A stretch of 64,000 nucleotides of DNA from Streptomyces qinglanensis (GTDB lineage Bacteria > Actinomycetota > Actinomycetes > Streptomycetales > Streptomycetaceae). The translations under genes were made by a program, and so were the position numbers. Of this stretch, positions 1 to 8,528 are shown one piece after another. The DNA is taken from positions 620,001 through 684,000 of the forward strand of contig NZ_FOGO01000001.1 in the NCBI RefSeq assembly GCF_900111245.1, read 5' to 3'. Every line of letters begins with the position of its first letter. Within the stretch, counting starts at the first letter, position 1. The notes beneath the pieces are model-generated. The model saw only the letters and a program-made list of their open reading frames with translations, was not told where the DNA came from and made no database searches.

Positions 1-378
1 CTCGCCGGTGACGGTGTGCTTCTGGTTGGCGTAGACCTTGTCCACCGCCGGGTCGGCGGCCAGCTCCGCGGCCTCGCTCGCGGACATCTTCGCGGAGTAG
101 CCGTTGAGGGCCTTGGTGAAGGTCCTGCGGACCTTGCCGCCGTGGTCGGAGATGACCGAACGGCCCTTCGCCGCAGCCGCTTTGGTGCTCACGGCCGACT
201 TCTTCATGGTGACGATGTAGCTGCCCTTGACGGCCTGCGCCGAGTGCGCGCCGAGCACGGTGCCGTGCGCCGGAGCCTCGGGGGACGCGTTCGCGGGGAG
301 CGCTGTGACGGTGCCGACCGCTGCCGCGGCCACTGCGGCCGAGATGCCGAGGGCGACTTTCCTGCGCGTCACTGCCAT
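1..378 (-). CDS. secreted S8 (subtilisin-type) serine protease, N-terminal part
   Basis: Only the first ~126 residues are in the window; the gene continues past the left edge. The protein opens with a basic MAVTRRK stretch, an alanine-rich hydrophobic segment and an LPANA-type cleavage region near residue 30, which is a Sec signal peptide. Next comes a region resembling an inhibitor-I9 propeptide (GSYIVTMKKSAV around residue 48, then GYSAKMSASEA and VDKVYANQ). This layout is typical of Streptomyces extracellular subtilisins, whose propeptide folds the enzyme and is then removed. The catalytic Asp, His and Ser would lie outside the window. A good ribosome site (GAGGAGG, 389-395) supports the ATG at 378. 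The regulator gene just upstream on the same strand may control it. The family call rests on the prodomain alone. Confidence 0.75.
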   Translation of the reverse strand, partial: MAVTRRKVALGISAAVAAAAVGTVTALPANASPEAPAHGTVLGAHSAQAVKGSYIVTMKKSAVSTKAAAAKGRSVISDHGGKVRRTFTKALNGYSAKMSASEAAELAADPAVDKVYANQKHTVTGE

Positions 379-506
379 GGGGAGGGTTCCTCCTCGTGTG
401 GGGGGTGCGCATGTGGGGTGCGCGATCGGCACGCTAGAGGCATGGTCACGAGCAGGACAAGGGTTCGACGTGCCGCCCGCCCGAAGAGCAATTGCCCAAG
501 CGGTGG

Positions 507-1568
507 TCATACTTGGCGATTCGGGCGCGGCTCGGATGTCCCCGCCTGCGGAAGCCAGCCGAGGCTCGCGGCGCGCATCCCGAGCTGGAACCGGGTCGTC
601 GCCCCCAGCCGGCCCATCAGCCCGTGCAGCCGGCGCTGGAAGGTCCGGTAGCTGATGCCGAGTTGCCGGGCCATCACCTGGTCGGTCATACCGGTGGCCA
701 GCAGGGCCAGCAGCTTGGCCTCCTGTGCGGTCGGACCGTCCGGGGCACCGGGGCTGCGGCCCGCGAGGTACTCCGAGATCGGCAGCGCCCGCCCCCACAG
801 CACCTCGAAGAAGTCGCACAGCACCTCCAGCAGCCCGGAGGGGTGCACGACGACACTGCTGGCCAGCTCGTTCGGCGCGGCGCGCAGCGGGATCAGCGCC
901 ATGCAGTCGTCAGCGATCAGCATCTTCGTCGGGGTGTCGGCCATCACCCGGGCGTCCTCGCCCAGTTCGGCCGCCGCGCCGATGTCCGTGTCGAACCGGT
1001 GGGAGGTGGTGAGCCCGTCGGTGTCGTAGATGACCCGGTAGTTGACGCCGCGCCGCAGCATCTGGGCCTGCACCGGCATCATGCCGGTCTTCGGGTCCAG
1101 CCGGTCGGGGTCGCTGTTGGCGTAGGGCGGCCGGTCGATGCCCCGGATCTCGGCGCGCGCGCTGCGCTGGAGCTGGTCGACCTGGCGGATCACGGCGGCC
1201 CGCCCCGTCACGATCTCCACCAGTTCCAGGGGGTCGCGGCCCGCCGCCTGGGCACGGAACCGCGCGGCCAGGTGCTGGATGTGCCGCCGCGTACGGTGGA
1301 TCTCCTCCTCGCGGGCGAGCAGCAGCGACTCGAAGGCGATCTCCGGCGCCACCGGCAGATAGCGCTCGGCGCCTCTGCTCCCCCGGTCCGCGGGGAAGCG
1401 CCCCACGAGGTTGAGTCTCTCCAGCGCGGCGAGCGCGGCCCGCACCCGCGCGGCTCCCACTCCCGCCGCTGCCCGCAACTCGCTGACGGTCACGGCGCCG
1501 TCCACCAGTGCCTCGTAGACCTGCTGCTGGACAGGGTCGAGATCAAGAGCCTCCAACATGCTGGGCAT
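507..1568 (-). CDS. TrmB/LuxR-type helix-turn-helix transcriptional regulator
   Basis: A 353-residue cytoplasmic DNA-binding protein. Residues ~10-60 form a winged-helix region like those of TrmB-family regulators (QQQVYEALVDGAVTVSELRAA is the start of it). The C-terminal ~60 residues carry a LuxR-type helix-turn-helix (LLALLATGMTDQVMARQLGI). The middle part resembles the effector or phospholipase-D-like region of such proteins. Proteins of this layout are common in Streptomyces beside genes for secreted proteases. It lies 128 bp upstream of the S8 protease on the same strand, so control of that protease is a plausible inference. The ATG at 1568 gives the full N-terminal helix; an ATG three codons in is an alternative. 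Confidence 0.8.
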   Translation of the reverse strand: MPSMLEALDLDPVQQQVYEALVDGAVTVSELRAAAGVGAARVRAALAALERLNLVGRFPADRGSRGAERYLPVAPEIAFESLLLAREEEIHRTRRHIQHLAARFRAQAAGRDPLELVEIVTGRAAVIRQVDQLQRSARAEIRGIDRPPYANSDPDRLDPKTGMMPVQAQMLRRGVNYRVIYDTDGLTTSHRFDTDIGAAAELGEDARVMADTPTKMLIADDCMALIPLRAAPNELASSVVVHPSGLLEVLCDFFEVLWGRALPISEYLAGRSPGAPDGPTAQEAKLLALLATGMTDQVMARQLGISYRTFQRRLHGLMGRLGATTRFQLGMRAASLGWLPQAGTSEPRPNRQV

Positions 1569-1628
1569 CCTGTGCGTGGTGGCGAGTTCACGTCAATGAC
1601 CGAACGCCGCCACCGCCTCGTCATATAT

Positions 1629-1641
1629 GCAGGAACCCTGC
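1629..1641. repeat. short inverted repeat upstream of the copper genes
   Basis: GCAGG-AAC-CCTGC is a perfect 5-bp dyad in the 133-bp divergent space between the LuxR-type regulator and the DUF6153 gene. It may be a regulator site, but this is not established. Confidence 0.3.
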
Positions 1642-1667
1642 GAATTCCGACGCGGGACACCGGCGGC

Positions 1668-1684
1668 ATACCCCCGGCGGGCAT
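1668..1684 (+). promoter_or_regulatory. candidate CsoR-type copper operator
   Basis: The sequence ATACCCCCGGCGGGCAT closely resembles the actinobacterial CsoR operator (TACCC, five bases, GGGTA), with one mismatch in the right half (GGGCA). It lies 18 bp upstream of the DUF6153 start and just before a -10-like TAGGGT at 1690-1695, which is 6 nt from the ATG and would give a near-leaderless transcript. The copper-oxidase gene downstream makes copper derepression a sensible reading. This is inference from motif and context. Confidence 0.45.
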
Positions 1685-1701
1685 CCGGCTAGGGTGGCTC
1701 C

Positions 1702-2241
1702 ATGCGACCCATGCTGACCGGCGAGCGCAGGACCGGCGCCCCCAGCATGTGGTGCGGGCACCTACTGCTGCTCGCCGCCCTGCTGTTGGGGCTCGTCAGC
1801 ATGCACACCCTCGGGCACCCCGCCGCCGGACCACAGGAGGCGCCGCAGGCCGCCGCACCTCTCTCCCCGTCCGCGGTCCATGACGGGAGCACGGAACCGG
1901 TCCGGGCCGCGGACGGGGCGGTTCCCCCGGCGCATCCGGCGCATCCGCCCCGCCTGCGGGACGGCGCCACCAACCCGGCGGCCGGGTACGGGGATTCCAC
2001 GCCCCCGGAGCCGGAGCACGGCGGCGGGCACGGGACGGGAACCGACCCGCTCTCGGTCTGTCCGGCCGTACTGGGCGCGTGGACGGCCGCCGCGCTGCTG
2101 GGCGCCGCCGTCACCGTCCTGGCACCGCGCGGCACGGACGGGCGGGAGCCCTGCCGCAGCCGGATACGGCGCGCTCTGCGTCCGCTGCCGCCGCCGGACA
2201 CCTCGTCGAGACTCGCGCGGCTGTCGGTCCTGCGGATCTGA
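1702..2241 (+). CDS. DUF6153 family membrane protein
   Basis: A 179-residue protein with a membrane segment near residues 19-37 (LLLLAALLLGLVSMHTLGHP, the recognisable DUF6153 signature), a Pro/His/Gly-rich outer loop, and a second membrane segment near 122-142. Function is not known. The family is an actinobacterial one often found beside copper or oxidase genes. Here it precedes a multicopper oxidase on the same strand by 99 bp, and a copper-box-like sequence lies in front of it, so a role in envelope copper handling is possible. The start ATG follows a -10-like element by only 6 nt, so the message may be leaderless. ATGs at codons 4 and 16 are in frame but would cut into the N-terminus. 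Confidence 0.75.
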   Translation: MRPMLTGERRTGAPSMWCGHLLLLAALLLGLVSMHTLGHPAAGPQEAPQAAAPLSPSAVHDGSTEPVRAADGAVPPAHPAHPPRLRDGATNPAAGYGDSTPPEPEHGGGHGTGTDPLSVCPAVLGAWTAAALLGAAVTVLAPRGTDGREPCRSRIRRALRPLPPPDTSSRLARLSVLRI

Positions 2242-2254
2242 GCGGGCTCGCACA

Positions 2255-2305
2255 CACACCGCACCGCCGCGCGGGCGGCCACCGGCCGTCCCGGGGTGCG
2301 GTGTG
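2255..2305. terminator. long hairpin between DUF6153 gene and multicopper oxidase
   Basis: CACACCGCACC at 2255-2265 and GGTGCGGTGTG at 2295-2305 pair perfectly (11 bp) around a GC-rich loop. It could be a partial terminator or attenuator, lowering or timing read-through into the oxidase gene. Confidence 0.5.
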
Positions 2306-2340
2306 CCTGCGCCCGTGTTCGACACCACACCACGCGAGGT

Positions 2341-3954
2341 ATGCACATGCGTTCCCTTCCCGCCCGCCGGACCGTTCTGGGCGCCGCCGCCCTGACCGCC
2401 ACCGGTCTGACCGCCGGCTGCGCCGACCGCGGCCGCCCGGACACCGCCGAGGCCGAGGGCGGCGGCCACGTCCGGCCCGACGGCCCCGAGGTCCGGGCCG
2501 CCGATGCCCGGCGTCCGCACGGCCGCACCCGGCGGGTGCGGCTCACCGCGACCCGCACCCGGCTCGCGCTGGGTTCCGGAGTCACGGTCCCCACCTGGGC
2601 CTACGGCGACCGGGTCCCCGGCGAGGAGATCCGCGCCACCGCGGGCGGCGCCCTGGAACTCACCCTCGCCAACCATCTCCCGGCGGCCACCTCGGTGCAC
2701 TGGCACGGACTGGCTCTGCGCAACGACATGGACGGCGTCCCCGGGCTCACCCAGCGGGAGATCCGGCCGGGCGCGGACTTCACCTACCGGTTCGCCGTCC
2801 CCCACCCCGGGACCTACTGGTTCCACCCCCACTCCGGCCTGCAGCGGGACCGCGGCCTGTACGCGCCGCTGATCGTGGAGGACCCGAGGGAGCCGCTGCG
2901 CTACGACAAGGAGTGGGTGGTCGTCCTGGACGACTGGCTGGACGGCGTGGACGGCGCCACCCCCGACAGCGTCCTGGCCGCACTGCGCCGCGGCATGGAC
3001 CACGGCGGGGACGGAGCCGGCGGAGACGGAGCCGGCGGAGACGGCAGCGGGGACGCGCACGGCATGCACGGCATGCTGGGCACCGGCGCCCGGCCGTCCG
3101 CCGCGGCCGGGCCGCCCTCCGGGACCGGGCCGTCCCCCGCGGCGGGCACCGGCAGCCCGCTGCTGGGCGGCGACGCGGGCGACGTGGACTACCCGCACCA
3201 CCTGGTCAACGGCCGCACCCGGACGGACCCGGAGACCTTCCGCGCGAAGCCGGGCGACCGCGTCCGCATCCGCCTGATCAACGCGGGCGGCGACACCGCC
3301 TACCGGGTCGCGCTGGGCGGGCACCGGATGACCGTGACCCACACCGACGGCTACCCCGTCGAGCACACCGCCACCGACGCGCTGCTGCTCGGCATGGGCG
3401 AGCGCTACGACGTCCTGGTCACCGCGGGAGACGGGGTCTTCGCCCTCACCGCGCTGGCCGAGGGCAAGAAGGGAACCGCCCGCGCGCTGCTGCGCACCGC
3501 ACCAGGTGCCGCGCCCCCGGCGGCGGCCCGTCCCGAGGAGCTGTCCGGCACCCCGCTGACCGCGGGGAGGCTGGCGGCCGCGGACGCGGTCCGGCTCGCA
3601 CCCCGTACGCCGGACCGGACCGTCACCCTGCGGCTGACGGGCTCCATGGCCCGGTACGACTGGGGCATCGGCGGCCGGCAGTACGACCCCCGGCGGCGGC
3701 ACCCCGTGACGGCGGGCGAGCGGGTGCGGCTGCGCTTCGTGAACACCACCGGCATGTGGCACCCGGTGCATCTGCACGGCCACACCTTCGCGCTGCCGGA
3801 CGGCGGTCCCCGCAAGGACACCGCGATCGTGCTGCCGGGCAGGACACTGGAGGTGGACTTCGACGCCGACAACCCTGGCCTGTGGCTGGTGCACTGCCAC
3901 AACGTCTACCACAGCGGGGCGGGCATGATGACGGTGCTCGGCTACCGCGCGTAG
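2341..3954 (+). CDS. multicopper oxidase, secreted lipoprotein (CueO-like)
   Basis: A 537-residue three-cupredoxin multicopper oxidase. All copper motifs are visible: HWHG at residues 120-123, FHPHSG near 161-166, HPVHLHGH at 474-481, and HCHNVYH with the axial Met of the type-1 site at 518-529. The N-terminus has paired arginines, a hydrophobic stretch and a lipobox (LTAGC near residue 24), so it is probably a Tat-exported lipoprotein. Between domains 1 and 2 is a Gly/Asp repeat ending in a Met/His patch (DAHGMHGML, ~240-250), similar in idea to the Met-rich copper-sensing insert of CueO. Likely function is oxidation of Cu(I) or phenolic substrates outside the membrane. The start at 2341 is chosen because it places the signal peptide correctly; an upstream in-frame start would add an unlikely Cys-rich head. 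Confidence 0.88.
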   Translation: MHMRSLPARRTVLGAAALTATGLTAGCADRGRPDTAEAEGGGHVRPDGPEVRAADARRPHGRTRRVRLTATRTRLALGSGVTVPTWAYGDRVPGEEIRATAGGALELTLANHLPAATSVHWHGLALRNDMDGVPGLTQREIRPGADFTYRFAVPHPGTYWFHPHSGLQRDRGLYAPLIVEDPREPLRYDKEWVVVLDDWLDGVDGATPDSVLAALRRGMDHGGDGAGGDGAGGDGSGDAHGMHGMLGTGARPSAAAGPPSGTGPSPAAGTGSPLLGGDAGDVDYPHHLVNGRTRTDPETFRAKPGDRVRIRLINAGGDTAYRVALGGHRMTVTHTDGYPVEHTATDALLLGMGERYDVLVTAGDGVFALTALAEGKKGTARALLRTAPGAAPPAAARPEELSGTPLTAGRLAAADAVRLAPRTPDRTVTLRLTGSMARYDWGIGGRQYDPRRRHPVTAGERVRLRFVNTTGMWHPVHLHGHTFALPDGGPRKDTAIVLPGRTLEVDFDADNPGLWLVHCHNVYHSGAGMMTVLGYRA

Positions 3955-4119
3955 TACCCGGGCGCGGTCTCCGGGCGCGGTCGGGCGCGAACGGCGTACC
4001 GGAGCCCGCCGGACGGCGGGGTGCGGGTCCCGGGTGCGTCCCGGGGCCCGCCCCCCGGAGGGGCCGGCCGGGGACCCGCACCGGGTGGGTGCCCCGAGCC
4101 ATAACGTCAGCCCGACGAT

Positions 4120-4125
4120 TACACT
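4120..4125 (+). promoter_or_regulatory. -10 element of nadE, probable leaderless transcript
   Basis: TACACT lies exactly 7 nt before the GTG at 4133 and no ribosome site is seen between them. This spacing is typical of leaderless actinobacterial messages that start at the first base of the start codon. Confidence 0.5.
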
Positions 4126-4132
4126 CGGGTGC

Positions 4133-5884
4133 GTGGCTCAACTACGTCTCGCGCTGAATCAGATCGACTCCACCGTCGGCGACCTGGAGGGGAACGCCGC
4201 GGCGGTCCTCCGCTGGACCCGGCACTCCGTCGAACGGGGCGCCCACCTGGTCGCGTTCCCGGAGATGATGCTGACCGGCTACCCGGTCGAGGACCTGGCA
4301 CTGCGCAGGTCGTTCGTGGAGGCGAGCCGCACCGCCGTGCGGGAACTCGCCCGGCGGCTGGCCGACGAGGGGCTCGGCGAGGTGCCGGTCGTCGTCGGCT
4401 ATCTGGACCGCTGCGCGCAGGCCCGGCCGCACTACGGCCAGCCCGCGGGCGCTCCGCAGAACGCGGCCGCCGTGCTGCACCGGGGCGAGATCGTCCTGAC
4501 CTTCGCCAAGCACCACCTGCCGAACTACGGGGTCTTCGACGAGTTCCGGTACTTCGTGCCGGGCGACACCATGCCGGTCGTCCGGGTGCACGGTGTCGAT
4601 GTCGCGCTCGCCATCTGCGAGGACCTCTGGCAGGAGGGCGGCCGGGTCCCGGCGGCGCGCAGCGCGGGGGCCGGACTGCTGCTGTCGATCAACGCCTCGC
4701 CCTACGAGCGGGACAAGGACGACACCCGGCTGGAGCTGGTGCGCAAGCGGGCGCAGGAGGCGGGCTGCACCACCGCCTACCTGGCGGAGGTCGGCGGCCA
4801 GGACGAACTGGTCTTCGACGGCGACTCGATCGTCGTGGACGCCGACGGGCAGGTGCTGGCGCGGGCGCCCCAGTTCGAGGAGCGGTGCGTCGTCCTGGAC
4901 CTGGAGCTGCCCGCGGCCGCCGCCACCCCGCCGTCGGGCGAGGTGGACGACGGGCTGCGCATCGACCACCGGGTGGTCTCCGCCGAACCGCTGCCCGCCT
5001 ACCCGCCGGAGGCCGTCGGCAGCGAGGCACCGCGGCTGGCGGACGACGAGGAGATCTACACCGCGCTGGTGGTCGGACTGCGCGCGTACGTGGTCAAGAA
5101 CGGCTTCAGCTCGGTGCTGATCGGGCTCTCCGGCGGCATCGACTCGGCACTGACGGCCGCGATCGCCTGCGACGCGGTGGGAGCCGAGCACGTGTACGGC
5201 GTCTCGATGCCCTCGCGCTACTCCTCCGAGCACTCCAAGGAGGACGCCGCCGAGCTCGCGGAGCGCACCGGGCTGCACTTCCGCACGGTCGGGATCGAGC
5301 CGATGTTCGCGGCCTACATGGACTCGCTGGGCCTCACCGGGCTCGCGGAGGAGAACCTCCAGGCGCGGCTGCGCGGCACGGCGCTGATGGCCCTCTCCAA
5401 CCAGGAGGGCCCCATCGTGCTGGCGCCGGGGAACAAGTCGGAGCTGGCGGTGGGCTATTCGACGCTGTACGGCGACGCGGTGGGCGCCTACGGCCCGATC
5501 AAGGACGTCTACAAGACGAACGTGTTCCGCCTGGCGACCTGGCGCAACCGGGCGGCCGAGGAACGCGGCGACACCCCGCCCATCCCCGAGCGCTCGATCA
5601 CCAAACCGCCCAGTGCCGAGCTGGCCCCCGGGCAGGTGGACAGCGACTCGCTGCCCGATTACGACGTCCTCGACCGCGTCCTGAAGCGCTACGTCGACGG
5701 CGACCAGGGCGCCGAGGCCATCATCGCGGCGGGCTTCGACGCGGAGACCGTGACCCGGGTGCTGCGGATGACGGACCGGGCCGAGTACAAGCGCCGGCAG
5801 TACCCGCCGGGCACGAAGATCTCCCCCAAGGGGTTCGGCAAGGACCGCCGGCTGCCGATCACCAACCGGTGGCGGGAGGGCTGA
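4133..5884 (+). CDS. nadE: glutamine-dependent NAD+ synthase
   Basis: A 583-residue two-domain enzyme that makes NAD+ from nicotinic acid adenine dinucleotide, ATP and glutamine. The N-terminal nitrilase-type glutaminase domain shows its Glu-Lys-Cys triad: E44 (FPEMMLTGYP), K126 (FAKHHLPNYG) and C162 (ICEDLW). The C-terminal adenylating domain has the P-loop SGGIDS at 333-338 and the GNKSELAVGYSTLYGD motif. Length fits the bacterial glutamine-dependent type. The GTG at 4133 is chosen because the protein family begins at AQLRLALNQ and a -10 box stands 7 nt upstream. Monocistronic: a strong hairpin follows and the next gene is convergent. Confidence 0.96.
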   Translation: MAQLRLALNQIDSTVGDLEGNAAAVLRWTRHSVERGAHLVAFPEMMLTGYPVEDLALRRSFVEASRTAVRELARRLADEGLGEVPVVVGYLDRCAQARPHYGQPAGAPQNAAAVLHRGEIVLTFAKHHLPNYGVFDEFRYFVPGDTMPVVRVHGVDVALAICEDLWQEGGRVPAARSAGAGLLLSINASPYERDKDDTRLELVRKRAQEAGCTTAYLAEVGGQDELVFDGDSIVVDADGQVLARAPQFEERCVVLDLELPAAAATPPSGEVDDGLRIDHRVVSAEPLPAYPPEAVGSEAPRLADDEEIYTALVVGLRAYVVKNGFSSVLIGLSGGIDSALTAAIACDAVGAEHVYGVSMPSRYSSEHSKEDAAELAERTGLHFRTVGIEPMFAAYMDSLGLTGLAEENLQARLRGTALMALSNQEGPIVLAPGNKSELAVGYSTLYGDAVGAYGPIKDVYKTNVFRLATWRNRAAEERGDTPPIPERSITKPPSAELAPGQVDSDSLPDYDVLDRVLKRYVDGDQGAEAIIAAGFDAETVTRVLRMTDRAEYKRRQYPPGTKISPKGFGKDRRLPITNRWREG

Positions 5885-5902
5885 CGGCCCCCGCCCGGAG
5901 CA

Positions 5903-5928
5903 GCCGCCGGCCGCGTGGGGCCGGCGGC
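5903..5928. terminator. bidirectional terminator between nadE and MFS gene
   Basis: GCCGCCGGCC and GGCCGGCGGC form a perfect 10-bp stem with a 6-nt loop between two convergent genes. Confidence 0.7.
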
Positions 5929-5978
5929 GTCCCGGCCCGTCGGCCCCGCCGGGCTCGCGGGGTCCGGGACGGGTGCCC

Positions 5979-7178
5979 CTAGCCGCCGGAGGGGACCTCC
6001 ACCGGGGCCTCCTGCGCCCGGGCGACCACCCGCGAGTCGCCGCGGTCCAGTACGCCCGCCGTGACGGCGATGGCGAGTCCGGTCAGGGCGAGAGCGGCGC
6101 CGACCAGGGTGGGGGAGGTCCAGCCCCAGCCGGCGGCGATGACGACACCGCCGAGCCAGGCGCCGCCCGCGTTGGCGAGGTTGAAGGCCGAGTGGTTCGA
6201 GGCGGAGGCGATCGTGGGCGCGTGCGAGGCCGCCCGCATCACCAGCATCTGGACCGGCGTGGTGATCAGGAAGCCGACCGCGCCCAGCAGCCCGACCAGG
6301 AGCAGCGCCGCCCACGGGACCGGCGCCGCGAAGTGGAAGGCCACCATCAGCACGGCCATCAGCCCGAGGGCCGTGTACAGGGTGCGGCGCGGCGCACGGT
6401 CGGTCAGCGGCCCGGCGATCAGGGTGCCCAGCGTCATGCCGATGCCGAAGAGCGCCAGCACCCAGGTGACCGACGTCTCGGCGAGTCCGGTGACCTCCGT
6501 CATCATCGAGGCGAGGTAGCTGTAGACGGCGAAGACGCCGCCGAAGCCGAAGACCGCGGTCAGCAGTCCGAGGACGACCTGGCGGTTGCCCAGGGCGCGC
6601 AGCTCGTGGCGTACGCCGCCCTGGTGCTCCAGCGGTATCCGGGGCACGAGCAGCGCGAGGGCCGTCATGGCGAGCAGCCCGATGAGGGTGACGACCACGA
6701 AGGTGGCGCGCCACCCGAGCTGCTGGCCGAGCGCGGTGCCGCCGGGTACGCCGACGATGTTGGCGACGGTCAGGCCCAGGAACATGGTGGCCACGGCGCG
6801 GGCCGCCCGGCCCTCCCGGACGAGCCGGGCCGCGACCACCGCGCCGACCCCGAAGAAGGCGCCGTGCGGCAGCCCCGCCAGCAGGCGCCCGGCCAGCAGG
6901 GTGCCGAAGCCGGGGGCGAGGGCCGAGGCGAGGTTGCCGAGGGTGAACAGCCCCATGAGCAGCAGCAGCATCTGCTTGCGCGGCACGCGGGCGCCGACGG
7001 CGGTCAGCAGCGGGGCGCCGAGCACGACACCGAGGGCGTAGGCGGACACCAGGTAGCCGGCGGTCGGTACGGAGGTGCCGAGATCGTCGGCGACGTTCGG
7101 CAGCAGGCCCATCATCACGAACTCTGTGGTGCCGATACCGAAGGCGCCCACGGCGAGTGCGAGCAGAGCCACAGGCAT
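5979..7178 (-). CDS. MFS transporter (DHA1, Cmr/AraJ-like)
   Basis: A 399-residue integral membrane protein with about 12 hydrophobic segments. The start (ALAVGAFGIGTTEFVMMGLLPNVA, here given only in part as GTTEFVMMGLLP) is diagnostic of the DHA1 group that includes chloramphenicol-resistance and sugar-efflux proteins, and the loop after helix 2 has the GARVPRKQ variant of the MFS motif A. It should export small molecules using the proton gradient; the substrate cannot be told. Terminates against nadE at a shared hairpin. A dyad TTGC-TCC-GCAA lies 213 bp upstream of the start in its promoter region. Confidence 0.88.
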   Translation of the reverse strand: MPVALLALAVGAFGIGTTEFVMMGLLPNVADDLGTSVPTAGYLVSAYALGVVLGAPLLTAVGARVPRKQMLLLLMGLFTLGNLASALAPGFGTLLAGRLLAGLPHGAFFGVGAVVAARLVREGRAARAVATMFLGLTVANIVGVPGGTALGQQLGWRATFVVVTLIGLLAMTALALLVPRIPLEHQGGVRHELRALGNRQVVLGLLTAVFGFGGVFAVYSYLASMMTEVTGLAETSVTWVLALFGIGMTLGTLIAGPLTDRAPRRTLYTALGLMAVLMVAFHFAAPVPWAALLLVGLLGAVGFLITTPVQMLVMRAASHAPTIASASNHSAFNLANAGGAWLGGVVIAAGWGWTSPTLVGAALALTGLAIAVTAGVLDRGDSRVVARAQEAPVEVPSGG

Positions 7179-7390
7179 GCGGAGAGAAACCTTTCGAAGC
7201 GGGCGGGCCCCGGCGGGACGCGGCGTCGCGTACCGGGCACCGGGGAGTACCGCGCGCCGGGCGGCGGGGCGGCCCGGCGCGGAGGGATGCGGTGTGAAGC
7301 GGAGTGGAGGAGAAGTGGAGGAGAGCGGAGGGGAGCGGAGTGGAGGAGAGGGAGCGGACAGTGGTCGGAGGCGGCACTGCCCCCTATGTA

Positions 7391-7401
7391 TTGCTCCGCA
7401 A
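7391..7401. promoter_or_regulatory. candidate operator TTGC-N3-GCAA
   Basis: A perfect 4-bp dyad with 3-nt spacer in an AT-richer stretch about 213 bp upstream of the MFS start on the minus strand. Dyads like this serve TetR/GntR-type repressors, but no regulator gene adjoins. Confidence 0.25.
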
Positions 7402-7446
7402 CAAAGTCTCGCAGCCAGATGTTCCGCGGTGCAAAACGAGCCCGCC

Positions 7447-7473
7447 GCCGGGGCCGCCCGGAGCGGCCCCGGC
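7447..7473. terminator. terminator of the EEP-family gene
   Basis: An 11-bp perfect stem (core GGGGCCGC / GCGGCCCC) with a 5-nt loop lies right after the stop of the minus-strand gene at 7479. Confidence 0.65.
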
Positions 7474-7478
7474 CGGTC

Positions 7479-8528
7479 TCAGTCCGTCAGGTCGATCTTC
7501 GCCGCGATCGGCAGGTGGTCGCTGTCCGTCGCCGGGAGCGTCCAGGCCGAGACGGGGTCGGCTCCCTTGAGCATGATCTGGTCGATCCGGGCCATCGGGA
7601 AGGAGGCGGGCCAGCTGAATCCGAAGCCGTCCCCGGCCGCGCCCTGCGCGGACCGCATCTGGGAGGTGATGGGCGCCAGCGCGCGGTCGTTCATGGTGCC
7701 GTTGAGGTCGCCGAGGAGGAGCACCTTGTCGGCGGGGTCGTGGGCGATCGCCTCGCCGAGCGCCTCCGCGCTGCCGTCCCGCTGCCCGGCGGTGAAGCCG
7801 GAGCGGAACTGCACGCGCACCGAGGGCAGATGCGCGGCGTAGACGGCGACCTCGCCCTTCGGGGTGCGCACCGTGGCACGCATCGCGCGCGGCCAGCCCA
7901 TCTTGATGTCGACGGTCCTGGCGTCGGAGAGCGGGTACTTGCTCCAGATCCCGACCGTGCCCGCGAGCTTGTGGTACGGGTGCGTGCGGTCGAGCGCGGA
8001 CCGGTAGGAGCCGGCTCGGGACGAGGAGACCTCCTGCAGCGCGATGACGTCGGCCCCGGAGTCGACCAGCGCCTCGGCGGTGCCCCGCGGGTCGGTGTTG
8101 CCGGCGTTGACGTTGTGGGTGACGACGGTCAGGTCTCCGGCACCGCCGCCGGTCTTGTCGCTGAAGAGGCCGCCGAACAGGTTCACCCACATCAGTGCGG
8201 GCACCAGCAGCGCGACCAGCGCGGTCGCCGAGCGGCGCAGCACGGCCGCGACCAGCAGCACCACGATCAGCAGACCGCCCCACGGCAGGAACGTCTCCCA
8301 CAGCGAACCCAGGTTGCCGACCGCGTTGGGCACCTCGGCGTGCAGGAAGAACGCCAGCCCCAGGAGCAGCGCGACCGCCGCGAGGACCAGGCCACGCCGC
8401 CAGGCGCCCGAACCCCACCGCCCCGGCGAGCTGCCGCCCGGCAGCCGGCCGGACCAGCGGGACCAGAACCCCCGCTGCTCGTCGCCGTCCTCGCGGTATG
8501 TGGCCTCCGACGTGTACGCGCGCGCCAT
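7479..8528 (-). CDS. membrane-anchored endonuclease/exonuclease/phosphatase (EEP) family protein
   Basis: A 349-residue protein. Residues ~40-115 carry three membrane helices; residues ~130-349 form an EEP (DNase I/phosphodiesterase-like) domain. Hallmark residues are present: the HNVNAGN start strand, the metal-binding Glu in ALQEVSSS, LLLGDLNGT with its Asp/Asn pair, and SDHLPI with the catalytic Asp-His near the C-terminus. The domain would face one side of the membrane and hydrolyse phosphodiester or phosphoester bonds; the substrate (nucleic acid, lipid or sugar phosphate) is unknown. Similar VanJ-type membrane phosphatases occur in Streptomyces. ATG at 8528 follows GAGGACGG. Confidence 0.85.
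   Translation of the reverse strand: MARAYTSEATYREDGDEQRGFWSRWSGRLPGGSSPGRWGSGAWRRGLVLAAVALLLGLAFFLHAEVPNAVGNLGSLWETFLPWGGLLIVVLLVAAVLRRSATALVALLVPALMWVNLFGGLFSDKTGGGAGDLTVVTHNVNAGNTDPRGTAEALVDSGADVIALQEVSSSRAGSYRSALDRTHPYHKLAGTVGIWSKYPLSDARTVDIKMGWPRAMRATVRTPKGEVAVYAAHLPSVRVQFRSGFTAGQRDGSAEALGEAIAHDPADKVLLLGDLNGTMNDRALAPITSQMRSAQGAAGDGFGFSWPASFPMARIDQIMLKGADPVSAWTLPATDSDHLPIAAKIDLTD

Larger units (their letters stand above)
7179..7478. other. intergenic region before the MFS gene
   Basis: No gene seen. It holds the terminator of the upstream EEP gene (7447-7473), a comparatively AT-rich promoter-like stretch around 7380-7435 with the dyad TTGC-TCC-GCAA at 7391-7401, and a purine-rich run of imperfect GGAG-containing repeats at about 7300-7372 that would lie in the 5' leader of the MFS message. 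Confidence 0.5.
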
